Virus record (IMG/VR): IMGVR_UViG_3300028410_000031
Span: 1 to 34,972 of that record
Strand: one strand, 5' to 3'
Length of the DNA: 34,972 bases
From: a virus
Positions 18,497-27,339 of the stretch are shown piece by piece. The notes beneath the pieces were generated by a model. The model was not told where the DNA came from, did not search any database, and worked only from the letters and a program-made list of their open reading frames with translations. Made by a program: the position numbers and the translations under genes. Position 1 is the first letter of the stretch, and each line of letters opens with the position of its first letter.

Positions 18497-20683
18497 ATGA
18501 AAATAGGAAGCCTAAATATCTCACTAGCCAAGCCGACACCTCCTAAGACGGACGTAGAGATCGGTACTTCGGTAAACGGCTTAATGCCGTCTATTTTCGG
18601 CGACGAGTTTATCGATACCGCTAAGGTAAAAGCTAAAGATTATAAGAAAATGCTCGATAGCGACGGTACGGTACAGGCTCTTTATAATACGATCGTAATG
18701 CCGATACTAGGCTCTAACTGGACTATAGAGCCGGAAGATGATACGCCGGAAGCCGTTAAGCAATCCGACGAGGTAGAAGACTCTCTCCGTACTCCTCCGC
18801 ATAAAGGCGGTATGTCTACGCCGTTCGATCTAGTAATGGCTCAATCGCTCCGAGCGGTAGTCGAGGGATACGCCGGATTCGAAAAAGTCTATACGATTAA
18901 AAAAGGACAGATAGCGTTCCGTAAAATAGCGTGGAGAGATCCGACGACTATTACAATGCGTACCGACGAACGAGGAGGCTTTAACGGCTTTAAGCAACGA
19001 GCTTTTATAGGATCTAAGTACGAGGAGATAAATATACCGGTCGATCGATCGTTCCTATTTACTTACGGTAAAGAGTTCCATAATCTTAAAGGTCGCTCCG
19101 CTTTTACTGCCGCATACGTAGCCTACGATAAGAAGCGACGACTTTATTACTTTGCCGAACAGCAAGCACAATCCGACGCTCTAAAGACTAAGGTAGTTAC
19201 CGTTAAAGACGGAGCTAAGATAAATCAGGACGAGCTAGACGCTACGGTCGCCGCAATCGACGAACTAGGCTTTAAAGCTACCGCCGGTCTTCCTGCCGGT
19301 TATGCGTTAGATACGCTAAAGTCCGAGAACGCTCTCGATCTAATGCCGTTAATCGACCACTATAACGCCGAAATGGCTCGATCCGTCCTAGCGATGTTTA
19401 TTCTATTAGGTACTGGCTCTAAGAGCGGTAGTTACGCTCTCTCTCAAGATCAATCCGACTTCTTTATTCAAGCTCTAATGAGTATCCGAAAGAATCTAGA
19501 GTCGCATATTACTAGCTATCTTATAAGCGATCTATACCGCTTTAACTACGAGACTCCTAAGTACGGTACGTTTAAGTTCGAAGATATAACCGATTCTACT
19601 ATCGATCTATTAAAACAAGTCTTCGTTAAGCTAACCGAAAAAGACCGACTACCTCAAGAAGTTATCGACGGCGTAGTACAAAAAGTAGCCGATAAGCTCG
19701 ATATAGACGTAGATCTACTCGAAAAAGCTAATAAAGGTAAAGAGACCGACTCTAAGGACGACGATAAATCTAAAGACGTAGATCCTCCGGTCGTGGAGAA
19801 CGCTAAAAAAAAAGATAGCTCGACCGATCTAGCGTCCGGCGGTTGGCGTCGAGATCTAACTCCGGCGGAAGAAAAGGTTAACTTTACCGGTATAGAGAAG
19901 AAGCTAGATAGCTTAGAAGCCGAGTACGAGCGTACCGTCCGTCCGATCTACGACGAAATGTCTAATAAAGCGATTCTAAAACTTAACGAATTACTAGAAG
20001 CCGGTAAGTATAAAGATATTACCGAGAAAAAACTATTCGACGAGAACTTAAAGAATCAGTATATCCGAGCTATTAAAGAGTCCGGACTAGAGGCTTACGT
20101 CTACGGTAAGAACGGAGCTTCCGACGAGATCGATAAAAAAGCTCCGTCGACTCCGAAGAACTCTAAGAACTTCTTTAGAGATAACGCCGTATCTATAGCC
20201 GATAAACAGTTCGCCGATTTAACCTTTAAGATCTCCGCTAAGGTATCCGAGGCTCGACGTAAAGACCAACTCTCTACCGATCTATCTATCGGAGCGGTTA
20301 TCGCTAGCGTTACCGAGATAATCTCCGGTTACTATAAGGACGTAGTAGGTATTACCGCTTCGGCTATCGTAGCGATCGGGATTAACCGAGGACGTAAAGA
20401 TACGTTCGACGAACACGATTCCGATATAGCGAGTTACCAGTATTCGGCGATCCTAGATCTAAGAACTTGTCCGATCTGCGAAGACCTCGACGGTAAAGTT
20501 ATCGACGAAAAAGAGTATAAGAATACGTTATTCGATCCGCCTATACATCATCACTGCCGTTGTATTTGGGTAGCTATATTAAAAGACGAACTAGATCAGC
20601 CGACTATAACCGGCTTACCGGACGCTCCTGGAGGAGTAACCGAGCCTAGTTTAAAAATAATAAGAGAGGACGCTTTACTTTAG
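18497..20683 (+). CDS. Portal protein fused to MuF-like head protein
   Basis: The 728-residue protein's first 400 residues resemble the DUF935/Mu gp29 portal: VKAKDYKKMLDSDGTVQALY, then RAVVEGYAGFEKVY and KIAWRDPTTI. A charged linker (about 410-460) and helices follow. The C-terminal part (about 590-710) is a MuF domain with IASYQYSAILDLRTCPICED, DGKVIDEKEY and IHHHCRCIWVAI, where Cys and His may bind metal. Portal and MuF are usually separate genes, so this is a natural fusion. The ribosome binding site is AAGGAA. Confidence 0.85.
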   Translation: MKIGSLNISLAKPTPPKTDVEIGTSVNGLMPSIFGDEFIDTAKVKAKDYKKMLDSDGTVQALYNTIVMPILGSNWTIEPEDDTPEAVKQSDEVEDSLRTPPHKGGMSTPFDLVMAQSLRAVVEGYAGFEKVYTIKKGQIAFRKIAWRDPTTITMRTDERGGFNGFKQRAFIGSKYEEINIPVDRSFLFTYGKEFHNLKGRSAFTAAYVAYDKKRRLYYFAEQQAQSDALKTKVVTVKDGAKINQDELDATVAAIDELGFKATAGLPAGYALDTLKSENALDLMPLIDHYNAEMARSVLAMFILLGTGSKSGSYALSQDQSDFFIQALMSIRKNLESHITSYLISDLYRFNYETPKYGTFKFEDITDSTIDLLKQVFVKLTEKDRLPQEVIDGVVQKVADKLDIDVDLLEKANKGKETDSKDDDKSKDVDPPVVENAKKKDSSTDLASGGWRRDLTPAEEKVNFTGIEKKLDSLEAEYERTVRPIYDEMSNKAILKLNELLEAGKYKDITEKKLFDENLKNQYIRAIKESGLEAYVYGKNGASDEIDKKAPSTPKNSKNFFRDNAVSIADKQFADLTFKISAKVSEARRKDQLSTDLSIGAVIASVTEIISGYYKDVVGITASAIVAIGINRGRKDTFDEHDSDIASYQYSAILDLRTCPICEDLDGKVIDEKEYKNTLFDPPIHHHCRCIWVAILKDELDQPTITGLPDAPGGVTEPSLKIIREDALL

Positions 20684-20693
20684 CGTTTTATGG

Positions 20694-20699
20694 TATCAT
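20694..20699 (+). promoter_or_regulatory. -10 box TATCAT for leaderless protease gene
   Basis: TATCAT ends exactly six bases (TAAATC) before the ATG at 20706, with no ribosome binding site between. It marks a separate start for the protease, decoration and capsid genes. Confidence 0.55.
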
Positions 20700-20705
20700 T
20701 AAATC

Positions 20706-22022
20706 ATGAAGAACAAGACTAAATACGGAAACATCTTACAATTCGCTAAAGAGGATACTCAGAAAGCGACCTTTAAAGGTTCAATGTATCGTAAGCAAAT
20801 AGTTAAGTTCGGAGAATGGGTTAACCCTGACTTCCCTTGGTTCTCCGACGATCCTACAATGTCTCTAGACGAAGCGTGGGCAGAGACTATAATTAAGAAC
20901 TTTAACGAAGATTCTCTCGGATCTCCTATTACCGTACCGCTTAATCATACCGACGACGTAAAGGTTAATACCGGACTCGTTAAGAGCCTAGAGAGCGTAG
21001 CCGGAGACGGTCTTTACGCCGATATGGAGATTCTAGACGAAGATACCGTAGCCAAGCTTGACGCCGGACTTATATTCGACGTATCGATTAGCTTCGTATG
21101 GGATCTAATCCGACAAGATAACGGTAAGCATTACGGAGCGACTCTATTACACGTAGCTTTAGTTAATACTCCTTATCTAATCGGAATGAACGCATTTGAA
21201 AAAGTCGGTAACGCATTAAGTAAATTAAATAACTCGTTCAAACCGGTGGGCTTATCACATCTCGCCGAGGGTGCTATAATGCTCTCAAGAACGAAAGTAA
21301 AGGAGCTATCTAAAATGGATCTATCAACAATTAAGAACGATAAAGACTTCGACGTAACCGTAACCTATAAAGACGGAGACGAAGATAAAGAAGTCGTAGT
21401 TAAAGCCGGAGAAGACGTAGAAGTACCTACGGACGTAGCGGAAGACGTTACTACTCAGATCGCCGACGCAGTAGAAGCTACGGAAGATCCAGTAGAAGAT
21501 CCTAAAGAAGATCCTGCCGATCCAGTAGTCGAAGATCCTAAGGAAGACGAAAAAGACGAACTCTCTAAGGTAAAACTAGAGAACGCCGAGCTAAAGATTA
21601 GCCAAGCCTACGAAGCTCTATTATCCGCCGGTAAAGTTATACCAGCTCAAAAAGATAAGATCCTCGGACTAGCTAAACTAGGACAGGGAGTACAGCTCTC
21701 TACTACTAGCGGTACTAAGATCGATCTATCCGCCGTAGTTCTAGAGATTCTAGAAGCCGGTAGTAAACAATTTAGTACAGACGAAAACGGATCTAATAAA
21801 GAAGATCCAAACCCTAAAGAGGACGATCCTGCGAACGGCGGAGACGATACCTCAGATACCGATAAGAAGCCGTCCGAAACTCTATCCGAAGCAGAACTAG
21901 CAGGATTTAAAGCTGTTGGAGCTGACGTCGCTAAAATGGACGAAATGGCGGAGAAAGATCCGGTATTCCGAGAAGCATTAGCAAATTTAAGTAAGAAATA
22001 CACTAAGAAAGGTACAAAGTAA
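20706..22022 (+). CDS. Prohead protease with scaffold domain
   Basis: The 438-residue protein's N-terminal part (about 1-170) resembles Mu gpI-like prohead proteases: ITVPLNHTDDV (His), GLYADMEILDEDTVAKLDAGLIFDVSISFVW (Ser in SIS) and LLHVALVNTPY. The middle is acidic and repetitive (EDPKEDPADPVVEDPKEDEK, about 250-275). The C-terminal 150 residues are helical and disordered, as in scaffolds cut off by the protease during maturation. It is located directly before the decoration and capsid genes. Confidence 0.75.
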   Translation: MKNKTKYGNILQFAKEDTQKATFKGSMYRKQIVKFGEWVNPDFPWFSDDPTMSLDEAWAETIIKNFNEDSLGSPITVPLNHTDDVKVNTGLVKSLESVAGDGLYADMEILDEDTVAKLDAGLIFDVSISFVWDLIRQDNGKHYGATLLHVALVNTPYLIGMNAFEKVGNALSKLNNSFKPVGLSHLAEGAIMLSRTKVKELSKMDLSTIKNDKDFDVTVTYKDGDEDKEVVVKAGEDVEVPTDVAEDVTTQIADAVEATEDPVEDPKEDPADPVVEDPKEDEKDELSKVKLENAELKISQAYEALLSAGKVIPAQKDKILGLAKLGQGVQLSTTSGTKIDLSAVVLEILEAGSKQFSTDENGSNKEDPNPKEDDPANGGDDTSDTDKKPSETLSEAELAGFKAVGADVAKMDEMAEKDPVFREALANLSKKYTKKGTK

Positions 22023-22438
22023 TGGCAGATATTACAGAACGAAAAGCCTCTACCGATCGTCAAGACGGTAAGGTACTCGGCTTCCTAATGGGAGCAGAGC
22101 AGATTTTCGAGGGTGCTCTAGTGGCCGTAAACGCCGCAGGATTCCTCGTTAACGCAGGAGACGACGCAGGAGCAGTCGTAGTCGGAATAGCCGACGAGAG
22201 TAAAGATAACTCAGCCGGTTCAGCCGGAGATCTAACTCTAAACGTAGTTCGAGACGGAGTAGTAACTCTTAATACAGCCTACACCGCCGCACAAACAGAT
22301 CTAGGTGTCCTCGCTATGGCGGAAGATAACCAGACTGTCGATCTAGCCGCAACTACAACTAACGACGTAGTAGTCGGTAGAATCGTAGGATTTATATCAA
22401 CAAGTAAAGTTCGAGTAGACCTCGGCGACCGAGCCTAA
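22022..22438 (+). CDS. Head decoration or stabilisation protein
   Basis: The 138-residue beta-rich protein is rich in Gly, Ala, Val and Asp (GALVAVNAAGFLVNAGDDAG, VVVGIADES, KVRVDLGDRA). This resembles small capsid-stabilising proteins encoded just before the major capsid gene in Mu-like head modules. Its ATG overlaps the protease stop. It contains visibly more CA and TG steps than most of the genome, like the following capsid gene. Confidence 0.65.
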   Translation: MADITERKASTDRQDGKVLGFLMGAEQIFEGALVAVNAAGFLVNAGDDAGAVVVGIADESKDNSAGSAGDLTLNVVRDGVVTLNTAYTAAQTDLGVLAMAEDNQTVDLAATTTNDVVVGRIVGFISTSKVRVDLGDRA

Positions 22439-22465
22439 TCAGGTTTAAGAAAGGAAAGATTTAAA

Positions 22466-23347
22466 ATGGAATCAATTTTAGCAAAAGGTCTACTTACAAA
22501 CTTCTTCGAGGGATACAATTCTGTTCCTACGAATTGGGAAAAAGTAGCCACAAAAGTACCTAGTACAGCACGTAGCGAAAACTATAGCTGGATCGGTTCG
22601 ATCCCTCGTATGCGTAAGATGAACGGCGAAAGAATCCCTAAAAAGCTTCTAGAGCATACTTACACTATTACTAACGAGGAGTACGAAGCTTCTATCGAGG
22701 TTAAGCACGCAGATATTAAAGACGATCAGACCGGCCAGTATGGTATACAGGCTAAGTCTATCGGCGAATCTGCTAAGGCATTCCCTGACGAATTAGTTTT
22801 CGAAACGCTACTACCTAACGGTGGAAGCGAACTTTGTTACGACGGTCAATACTTCTTCGATACGGATCACCCTATCGGCGAAACTGGAAGTACTCAGTCT
22901 AATAAAGGTACTACCGCTTTAGCGGCAGACGGCGTTCAGTTTAACGTCGCTCGTACGGCTCTACGTCGTATGAAAGATGACTTCGGTCGTCCTACCATTA
23001 ACCGTAATATGGACTTGCTATTAGTCGTACCTCCTGAATTGGAAAACGTCGCAGAGCAACTTCTAAATGCGGAGCGTACTAGTTCCGGAGCTACTAATAC
23101 CTATAAGGGTACAGCTCAGATTCTAGTAGTCGATTGGCTAACAGACGCTAATAACTGGTACTTGCTAAACACAAGTGGAGTTATTAAGCCGTTCGTAGTC
23201 CAAGAACGTGAATTTATTCCGTTCGAAGCGTTAGAGGAGGGTTCAGAGCCTAACTTTATGCGTAAGAAGAACTACTACGGTACGTACTGGAGAGGTAACG
23301 CCGGATACGGTCTTTACCAAAAAGCCTTCGGTGCTATAGTAGCCTAG
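22466..23347 (+). CDS. Major capsid protein, Mu gpT-like
   Basis: The 293-residue protein is of the Mu gpT-like major head type: the early ILAKGLLTNFFEGYNSVPTNW, EYEASIEVKHADIKDDQTG, QYFFDTDHPIGETGS and the late NYYGTYWRGNAGYGLYQKAF are characteristic of that family. It self-assembles into the head shell. A ribosome binding site AAGGAAAG is present. Codon choice differs from the rest of the phage, with more CA and TG and use of CGT, GGT and AAG, as expected for a very highly expressed gene. A hairpin terminator-like structure follows. Confidence 0.88.
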   Translation: MESILAKGLLTNFFEGYNSVPTNWEKVATKVPSTARSENYSWIGSIPRMRKMNGERIPKKLLEHTYTITNEEYEASIEVKHADIKDDQTGQYGIQAKSIGESAKAFPDELVFETLLPNGGSELCYDGQYFFDTDHPIGETGSTQSNKGTTALAADGVQFNVARTALRRMKDDFGRPTINRNMDLLLVVPPELENVAEQLLNAERTSSGATNTYKGTAQILVVDWLTDANNWYLLNTSGVIKPFVVQEREFIPFEALEEGSEPNFMRKKNYYGTYWRGNAGYGLYQKAFGAIVA

Positions 23348-23362
23348 CCGTAATAGTGGCTA

Positions 23363-23386
23363 AGTAGGAGGCTTCGGTCTCCTACT
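23363..23386 (+). terminator. Hairpin after the major capsid gene
   Basis: AGTAGGAG at 23363-23370 pairs with CTCCTACT at 23379-23386 around GCTTCGGT, giving a stable C(UUCG)G-capped stem. No T-run follows, so it may be a weak terminator, an RNA 3'-end stabiliser or a processing site for the capsid mRNA. Confidence 0.6.
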
Positions 23387-23431
23387 ACTACTCAAACCTA
23401 AATAATTTAATATATAAGGAAGACCAAAATT

Positions 23432-23962
23432 ATGGCGAAGACAATAGAATACGAAGTAGAATTACTAAGCATACCGGCTAGCGGAGCTAAGAAAACGATG
23501 TACCGCAACGGCGTACAGTTCGAAGTTAAAGTACCTCAAGTTCTCGAACTGACTAAAGAGGAGAGGGAGATTTTCGAAGATGATAAGCGATTCTCAATTA
23601 GCGAGGCGACAGAGTCTACAGGAGACGAGGACTCGAGCGTCGAGACTAACGATAGCGAAGAAGACGCACCAGTTAGCGACTCCGACAGCTCCGAAGAAGA
23701 CGATAGCTCAGAAGATCAAGATAACGAAGATTCTTCTAGCGACGAAGAAGAAGCGTCTAGCGACGAAGCTCCGGAAGACGGATCTAGCGAAGAAGCTAGT
23801 CCTACGACGGAAGAAGCTCCGGTCGTTACTGTAGATAAATTAGTAAAAGATAACTCTCGAGATCAGATTAACGCTCTAGCTAAAGAAGCTAAAGTCGAGA
23901 ATCCGGAAGCTCTCGAGACTAAAAGAGAAGTAGCCGAAGCGATAGTTAAAGCTACCTCTTAA
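23432..23962 (+). CDS. Acidic disordered protein with C-terminal helix-extended-helix domain
   Basis: The 176-residue protein has an N-terminal beta part (about 1-50, YEVELLSIPASGAKKTMY). A very acidic Ser/Asp/Glu-rich stretch follows (about 58-128), then a short helical domain TVDKLVKDNSRDQINALAKEA...KREVAEAIVKA (about 132-175) like HeH/SAP or Rho-N domains. The position between capsid and connector suggests a head accessory protein. The ribosome binding site is AAGGAAGACC, a variant of the extended type. Confidence 0.65.
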   Translation: MAKTIEYEVELLSIPASGAKKTMYRNGVQFEVKVPQVLELTKEEREIFEDDKRFSISEATESTGDEDSSVETNDSEEDAPVSDSDSSEEDDSSEDQDNEDSSSDEEEASSDEAPEDGSSEEASPTTEEAPVVTVDKLVKDNSRDQINALAKEAKVENPEALETKREVAEAIVKATS

Positions 23963-23982
23963 CCTTAAAGGGGTAAAATATA

Positions 23983-24696
23983 ATGGCGTTAGCAACCGAC
24001 AAAGATTACGCAAGTTACCAAGATATTAGAGAAGACGCAGGACAACAGGCGGTCTCTAAGCTCGAGGCTCTAACCGGCGAAGTCGACGGTTCTAACGCTA
24101 TTTTTTACGCTAAAAGGACTTATATCGTCGATAGAAACTACGACGACGCTCTAGCCGTAGGTACGGCTTCCGGAGACGTTCTAGTTTATGATGATGATAT
24201 AGCCGTAGTAGTATCTGCCGTAGATCCGATAACCGGAGGTATTACTTTAGACTCCGCTCCGGCTTCTAGCTCCGTAATGCTCGCTACGTACGCTCATTCC
24301 GCTATTAGCGACGTTCTAGTCGATAAACGACGTAAAGAGGCTATAGCGTGGGCTCAACGTAAGCTTAAAGGGATTCTAGACTATACGATATGGCTTACTA
24401 CGGAAGTTCCGGAAGAATTAAAGACCTTTACTCGACTCTATACCGCCGGTCTTATTCTTATCCGAGATCAAGGATTAAACGCCGATACCGACGAAACCTC
24501 TAAAGACGGCTATAAAAAGCTATCCTCCGCTAAGAAGATCCTAATGGACTTTATCGAAGAAGTCGCCGGATCTGCCGGATCTACTAATCGAGTAAGTACT
24601 TCTACTAAAAGCGACGGTAATCTATTCCCTCGTAACTCTAACTTATCGGACTATAACGAAAGCGTTAATTCTACCGATAGCTTTATGAGAGGGTAA
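23983..24696 (+). CDS. Head-tail connector (adaptor)-type protein
   Basis: The 237-residue protein's N-terminus (ALATDKDYASYQDI) and helical core (RRKEAIAWAQRKLKGILDY, ELKTFTRLYTAGLILIRDQG) match the helix bundle of gp6-like head-tail adaptors. A beta insertion at about 35-105 is unusual. The C-terminal 40 residues are Ser/Asn-rich and disordered. Order in the module (after capsid, before the gpG-like gene) supports the call. Ribosome binding site AAAGGGG. Confidence 0.6.
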   Translation: MALATDKDYASYQDIREDAGQQAVSKLEALTGEVDGSNAIFYAKRTYIVDRNYDDALAVGTASGDVLVYDDDIAVVVSAVDPITGGITLDSAPASSSVMLATYAHSAISDVLVDKRRKEAIAWAQRKLKGILDYTIWLTTEVPEELKTFTRLYTAGLILIRDQGLNADTDETSKDGYKKLSSAKKILMDFIEEVAGSAGSTNRVSTSTKSDGNLFPRNSNLSDYNESVNSTDSFMRG

Positions 24697-24697
24697 A

Positions 24698-25123
24698 ATG
24701 ATCGAATTATCCGTTAAACTAGAGGGAGAACAACAGCTCTCTAGACGACTTCTAAAGATCCCGAACGATATAGGAGACTTTAAGCGTCCGCTATTCCGGA
24801 TCGGAGCGGAAGTTCGAGGAGCTATCGATACTAACTTTAGCTCTAGAGGAGCACTATTCGGAGAGCGTTGGAAGCCTCGTAAGGATACGAAACCGCACCC
24901 GATACTAGAGAAGACTACTTCTATGCGTCGAAACTTTAAACAGAAGCTTGGTCCGGACTATCTAGAGATCTTTAACCCGACTCCGTACTTTAAATACCAC
25001 CAGTCGAATAAGCCTCGTAAGAAGCTACCTCGTCGAGTAATGATGAAATTAGACCGAGATCGTAAGATCTTTATACAAAAGACTTTTCAGCAACACGTAT
25101 TAGACGCTATGAGAGGTAAATAG
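24698..25123 (+). CDS. Mu gpG-like virion morphogenesis protein
   Basis: The 141-residue protein follows the phage virion morphogenesis (tail completion) layout: SVKLEGEQQLSRRLLKI, ALFGERWKPRK, then LEKTTSMRRNF and YFKYHQSNKPRKKLPRR. G-x-x-W followed by K and a later Y-x-x-x-H-Q are the usual marks. It helps to join head and tail. It starts one base after the adaptor stop with GAGAGGG as ribosome binding site. Confidence 0.75.
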   Translation: MIELSVKLEGEQQLSRRLLKIPNDIGDFKRPLFRIGAEVRGAIDTNFSSRGALFGERWKPRKDTKPHPILEKTTSMRRNFKQKLGPDYLEIFNPTPYFKYHQSNKPRKKLPRRVMMKLDRDRKIFIQKTFQQHVLDAMRGK

Positions 25124-25146
25124 TTTACGTTTAAGTTCCAAAAGTA

Positions 25147-25152
25147 TATACT
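25147..25152 (+). promoter_or_regulatory. -10 box TATACT for leaderless HNH gene
   Basis: TATACT ends six bases (CTAGGT) before ATG at 25159, so this mobile gene uses the same leaderless rule as the phage genes. Confidence 0.55.
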
Positions 25153-25158
25153 CTAGGT

Positions 25159-25593
25159 ATGGAAAATACTCGAAAGTTCTACTCAAAAATTAACTTTAAA
25201 AACTGTTGGGATTGGTTAGACTCTAAAGGTAGTAGTGGTTACGGCAGATTCTATATAGGCGGAGACTTTTATCTAGCTCACAGATACTCATATATACTAT
25301 TTAAAGGAGATATACCCGACGGTCTAGTTATCGACCACCTCTGTAAAAATAAGATCTGCGTTAATCCTAATCATCTAGAAGTCGTTACTAGCGGAGAGAA
25401 TACTCGTAGAGGTGAAGCTGGCAAAGCGAGAGGAGAGCAGTTTAAATCTAGACGTTCCTGTCCTCAGAGCCATAACTATACCGAGGAGAATACTATTATT
25501 AGAAAAAACGGCGGACGATCCTGCCGAGAGTGTCAGAGAAAAAGAAGTCGAGAATATCAAAGACGTAAAAGGAATGGTAGAATAGAATTATGA
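25159..25593 (+). CDS. HNH endonuclease (homing type)
   Basis: The 144-residue protein has an HNH_3-type core: GYGRFYIGGDFYLAHRYSY, then VIDHLCKNKICVNPNHLEVV (D-H, N-x-x-H) and GENTRRG. A C-terminal zinc-like module CPQSHNY...CRECQRKRSREYQRR with four Cys/His ligands follows. Such free-standing HNH genes are selfish nucleases common in actinophages. It sits between two conserved head-tail genes and has its own -10 box. Its TGA stop overlaps the next ATG. TGA is rare elsewhere in this phage. Confidence 0.88.
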   Translation: MENTRKFYSKINFKNCWDWLDSKGSSGYGRFYIGGDFYLAHRYSYILFKGDIPDGLVIDHLCKNKICVNPNHLEVVTSGENTRRGEAGKARGEQFKSRRSCPQSHNYTEENTIIRKNGGRSCRECQRKRSREYQRRKRNGRIEL

Positions 25594-26105
25594 GTTTAGC
25601 CGAATATAAAGATCCGATTATAACCGCTTTAATAGAGAAGCTAGAAGCCGATGGACCGCCGGAGCTAGTCGGACATTATATCTACGGAGATACCCTCGCT
25701 CCGAATAAGAGCGATCTTCCGGTAGTCGCTATAGCTCGAGACGGTACGATCGTACAGTCCGACGGCACAATGCAAGATCGACAGACTCACTCGTTCGTAA
25801 TGTCGGTTATCTACGACTGGACTAAAGATCTCGATCAGTCCTACGACCTCGTTAGAGGATCGACCGCTCTCTACCGGTTATTCCAAGAGATGAACGCCGA
25901 CTATAGCGTTAAGCCTAAGACTATTATCTACGCTCTCCGTAAGAGTCAGAAGCTAGATACTAACTTATATATCTCGATTAACGATAACGGCTTACAAGTC
26001 GACTACGGTATCGGAGTAGAAAAACGAGGTACTAATATCTTCTCCGTAGAGGGGATCGTTAGGTTTAACGTAGAAAGTACGCAACAGAAGCCGAATCTAT
26101 ATTAA
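25590..26105 (+). CDS. Tail terminator-type protein
   Basis: The 171-residue protein has an alpha/beta layout with IITALIEKLEADG, IAIARDGTIVQSDG (read as VVAIARDGTI), QTHSFVMSVIYDWTKD and VEGIVRFNV. The position between the gpG-like gene and the tail tube gene is the usual place of the tail terminator that caps the tube. Its ATG overlaps the HNH stop (ATGA), suggesting that the HNH gene inserted just upstream. Confidence 0.6.
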   Translation: MSLAEYKDPIITALIEKLEADGPPELVGHYIYGDTLAPNKSDLPVVAIARDGTIVQSDGTMQDRQTHSFVMSVIYDWTKDLDQSYDLVRGSTALYRLFQEMNADYSVKPKTIIYALRKSQKLDTNLYISINDNGLQVDYGIGVEKRGTNIFSVEGIVRFNVESTQQKPNLY

Positions 26106-26120
26106 ATCGGCGAAATATAG

Positions 26121-26126
26121 TATCAT
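26121..26126 (+). promoter_or_regulatory. -10 box TATCAT upstream of 26147
   Basis: AGTATCATTAAAG precedes a short leader with AAGGAG, 20 bases before the ATG at 26147. A local promoter for the tail tube region is likely. Confidence 0.45.
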
Positions 26127-26146
26127 TAAAGCAAGGAGTAAATTAA

Positions 26147-26323
26147 ATGCCAGAATCTAAAAAACAATCCGAAACTAATACCGAGAAGCCTACCTCTGTT
26201 AAAGAGTCTAGTCTAAAAGTATTTAACTTTACTCGAGATAATTTTGTAGTTAAGGCTAAAAATCGCAAAGAAGCGGAGATAGCTCTAAAAGAACATCTTA
26301 AAGAATCTAAGGAGGAAAAGTAG
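26147..26323 (+). CDS. Small charged protein before tail tube gene
   Basis: ATG at 26147, TAG at 26321-26323, 58 residues. The protein starts MPESKKQSETNTEKP (disordered), then VFNFTRDNFVVKAKNRKEAEIALKEH, a short beta-helix unit with a KEAEIAL helix typical of small membrane-free DUF-type phage proteins. AAGGAG lies nine bases upstream. It ends two bases before the tail tube ATG. Function unknown. Confidence 0.6.
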   Translation: MPESKKQSETNTEKPTSVKESSLKVFNFTRDNFVVKAKNRKEAEIALKEHLKESKEEK

Positions 26324-26325
26324 TT

Positions 26326-27300
26326 ATGGCAAAAATTATAGGACGTACCGGAGCTATCGGTATAGGAATCGAATCGACGCAAGGTACTAAAGTTGCCGCC
26401 GGTTATTGGGTTCCAGTACAAGGCTACAGCCTCGACGATAAAGTCGAATACGTAAAGAACGACTCCGCTATGGGGCATATCGCAGAGTTTAACGCCGCAA
26501 GTATTACTAAACTATGGGGAGAGGGAGACTTCTCCGGTAAGATCTTCTTAGATAGCGTAGGAGCTGAACTCGTCGCTCTATTCGGTCAATCGCCTACTTC
26601 CGTACAGAGAGCAGTTACCGGCGTATACGATCATACTTACGCTCTACTTAACTCGAACGATCATAAATCTTTAACTATCGCTTACGAAGACGCTATCCAA
26701 GAAGTTAGCTTCCCTTTTGCGATGATAAATACTTGGTCTCTAGAAGTAGCCGTAGACGACTACGTTAAGAGAACTATTAGCGTAATGACTAAGAAAAGCG
26801 AATCCGCTACTCACGCTCCTAGCTTTACCGACGAAGTAGAGTTTATACCTAGTCAGATTACATTTAAAATGGCGTCTGCTCAGTCCGGACTAGCCGGAGC
26901 TAGCGGTATTAACGTAACTAGCTTTAATATGGAAGTTAATAAGAACGCCGAGAGCCAGTTCGTACTAGGATCTAACGAGCCGGAAGATATTATAAATAAG
27001 CAGATCGCCGTAACCGGTTCGATCGAGCTTTACTTCGAAGACGAAACGCAACGAGCGTACGTATTCGGTAATACGCACCGAGCTATTAGAATCGATATGA
27101 CAGATCCCGATACCGATCTAGGTACGAGCCATAATCCGCAACTTTACTTCGATCTTAACGAAGTAGTATTCGAGGAGTTCGAACGAGGTTGGGATTCTAA
27201 CGATCCTCTACGACAGACTCTTAGCTTCGAAGCTCTCTATAACCTAACCGACGGAGCGTTAATAACCGCTCGCTTGACTAACACCGAGGCTAGCTACTAG
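26326..27300 (+). CDS. Major tail tube protein
   Basis: The 324-residue beta-rich protein opens AKIIGRTGAIGIGIESTQGTK and has WGEGDFSGKIF, SWPFAMINTWSLE-like strands (FPFAMINTWSLEVAV) and an IAVTGSIELYFEDETQRAY motif. These are typical of siphovirus tube proteins of the lambda gpV/phage tail tube group. It is followed directly by the frameshifted chaperone and tape measure, which fixes the assignment. Ribosome binding site AAGGAGG. Confidence 0.82.
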   Translation: MAKIIGRTGAIGIGIESTQGTKVAAGYWVPVQGYSLDDKVEYVKNDSAMGHIAEFNAASITKLWGEGDFSGKIFLDSVGAELVALFGQSPTSVQRAVTGVYDHTYALLNSNDHKSLTIAYEDAIQEVSFPFAMINTWSLEVAVDDYVKRTISVMTKKSESATHAPSFTDEVEFIPSQITFKMASAQSGLAGASGINVTSFNMEVNKNAESQFVLGSNEPEDIINKQIAVTGSIELYFEDETQRAYVFGNTHRAIRIDMTDPDTDLGTSHNPQLYFDLNEVVFEEFERGWDSNDPLRQTLSFEALYNLTDGALITARLTNTEASY

Positions 27301-27339
27301 AATAGAGATAGTAATTTAAATAATTAGGAGACCAGATAA

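Noticed and set aside
23580-23834. Separate basic protein in the +1 frame of the acidic Ser/Asp/Glu gene
   Set aside because: It is the frame shadow of a repetitive acidic coding stretch and has no ribosome binding site.
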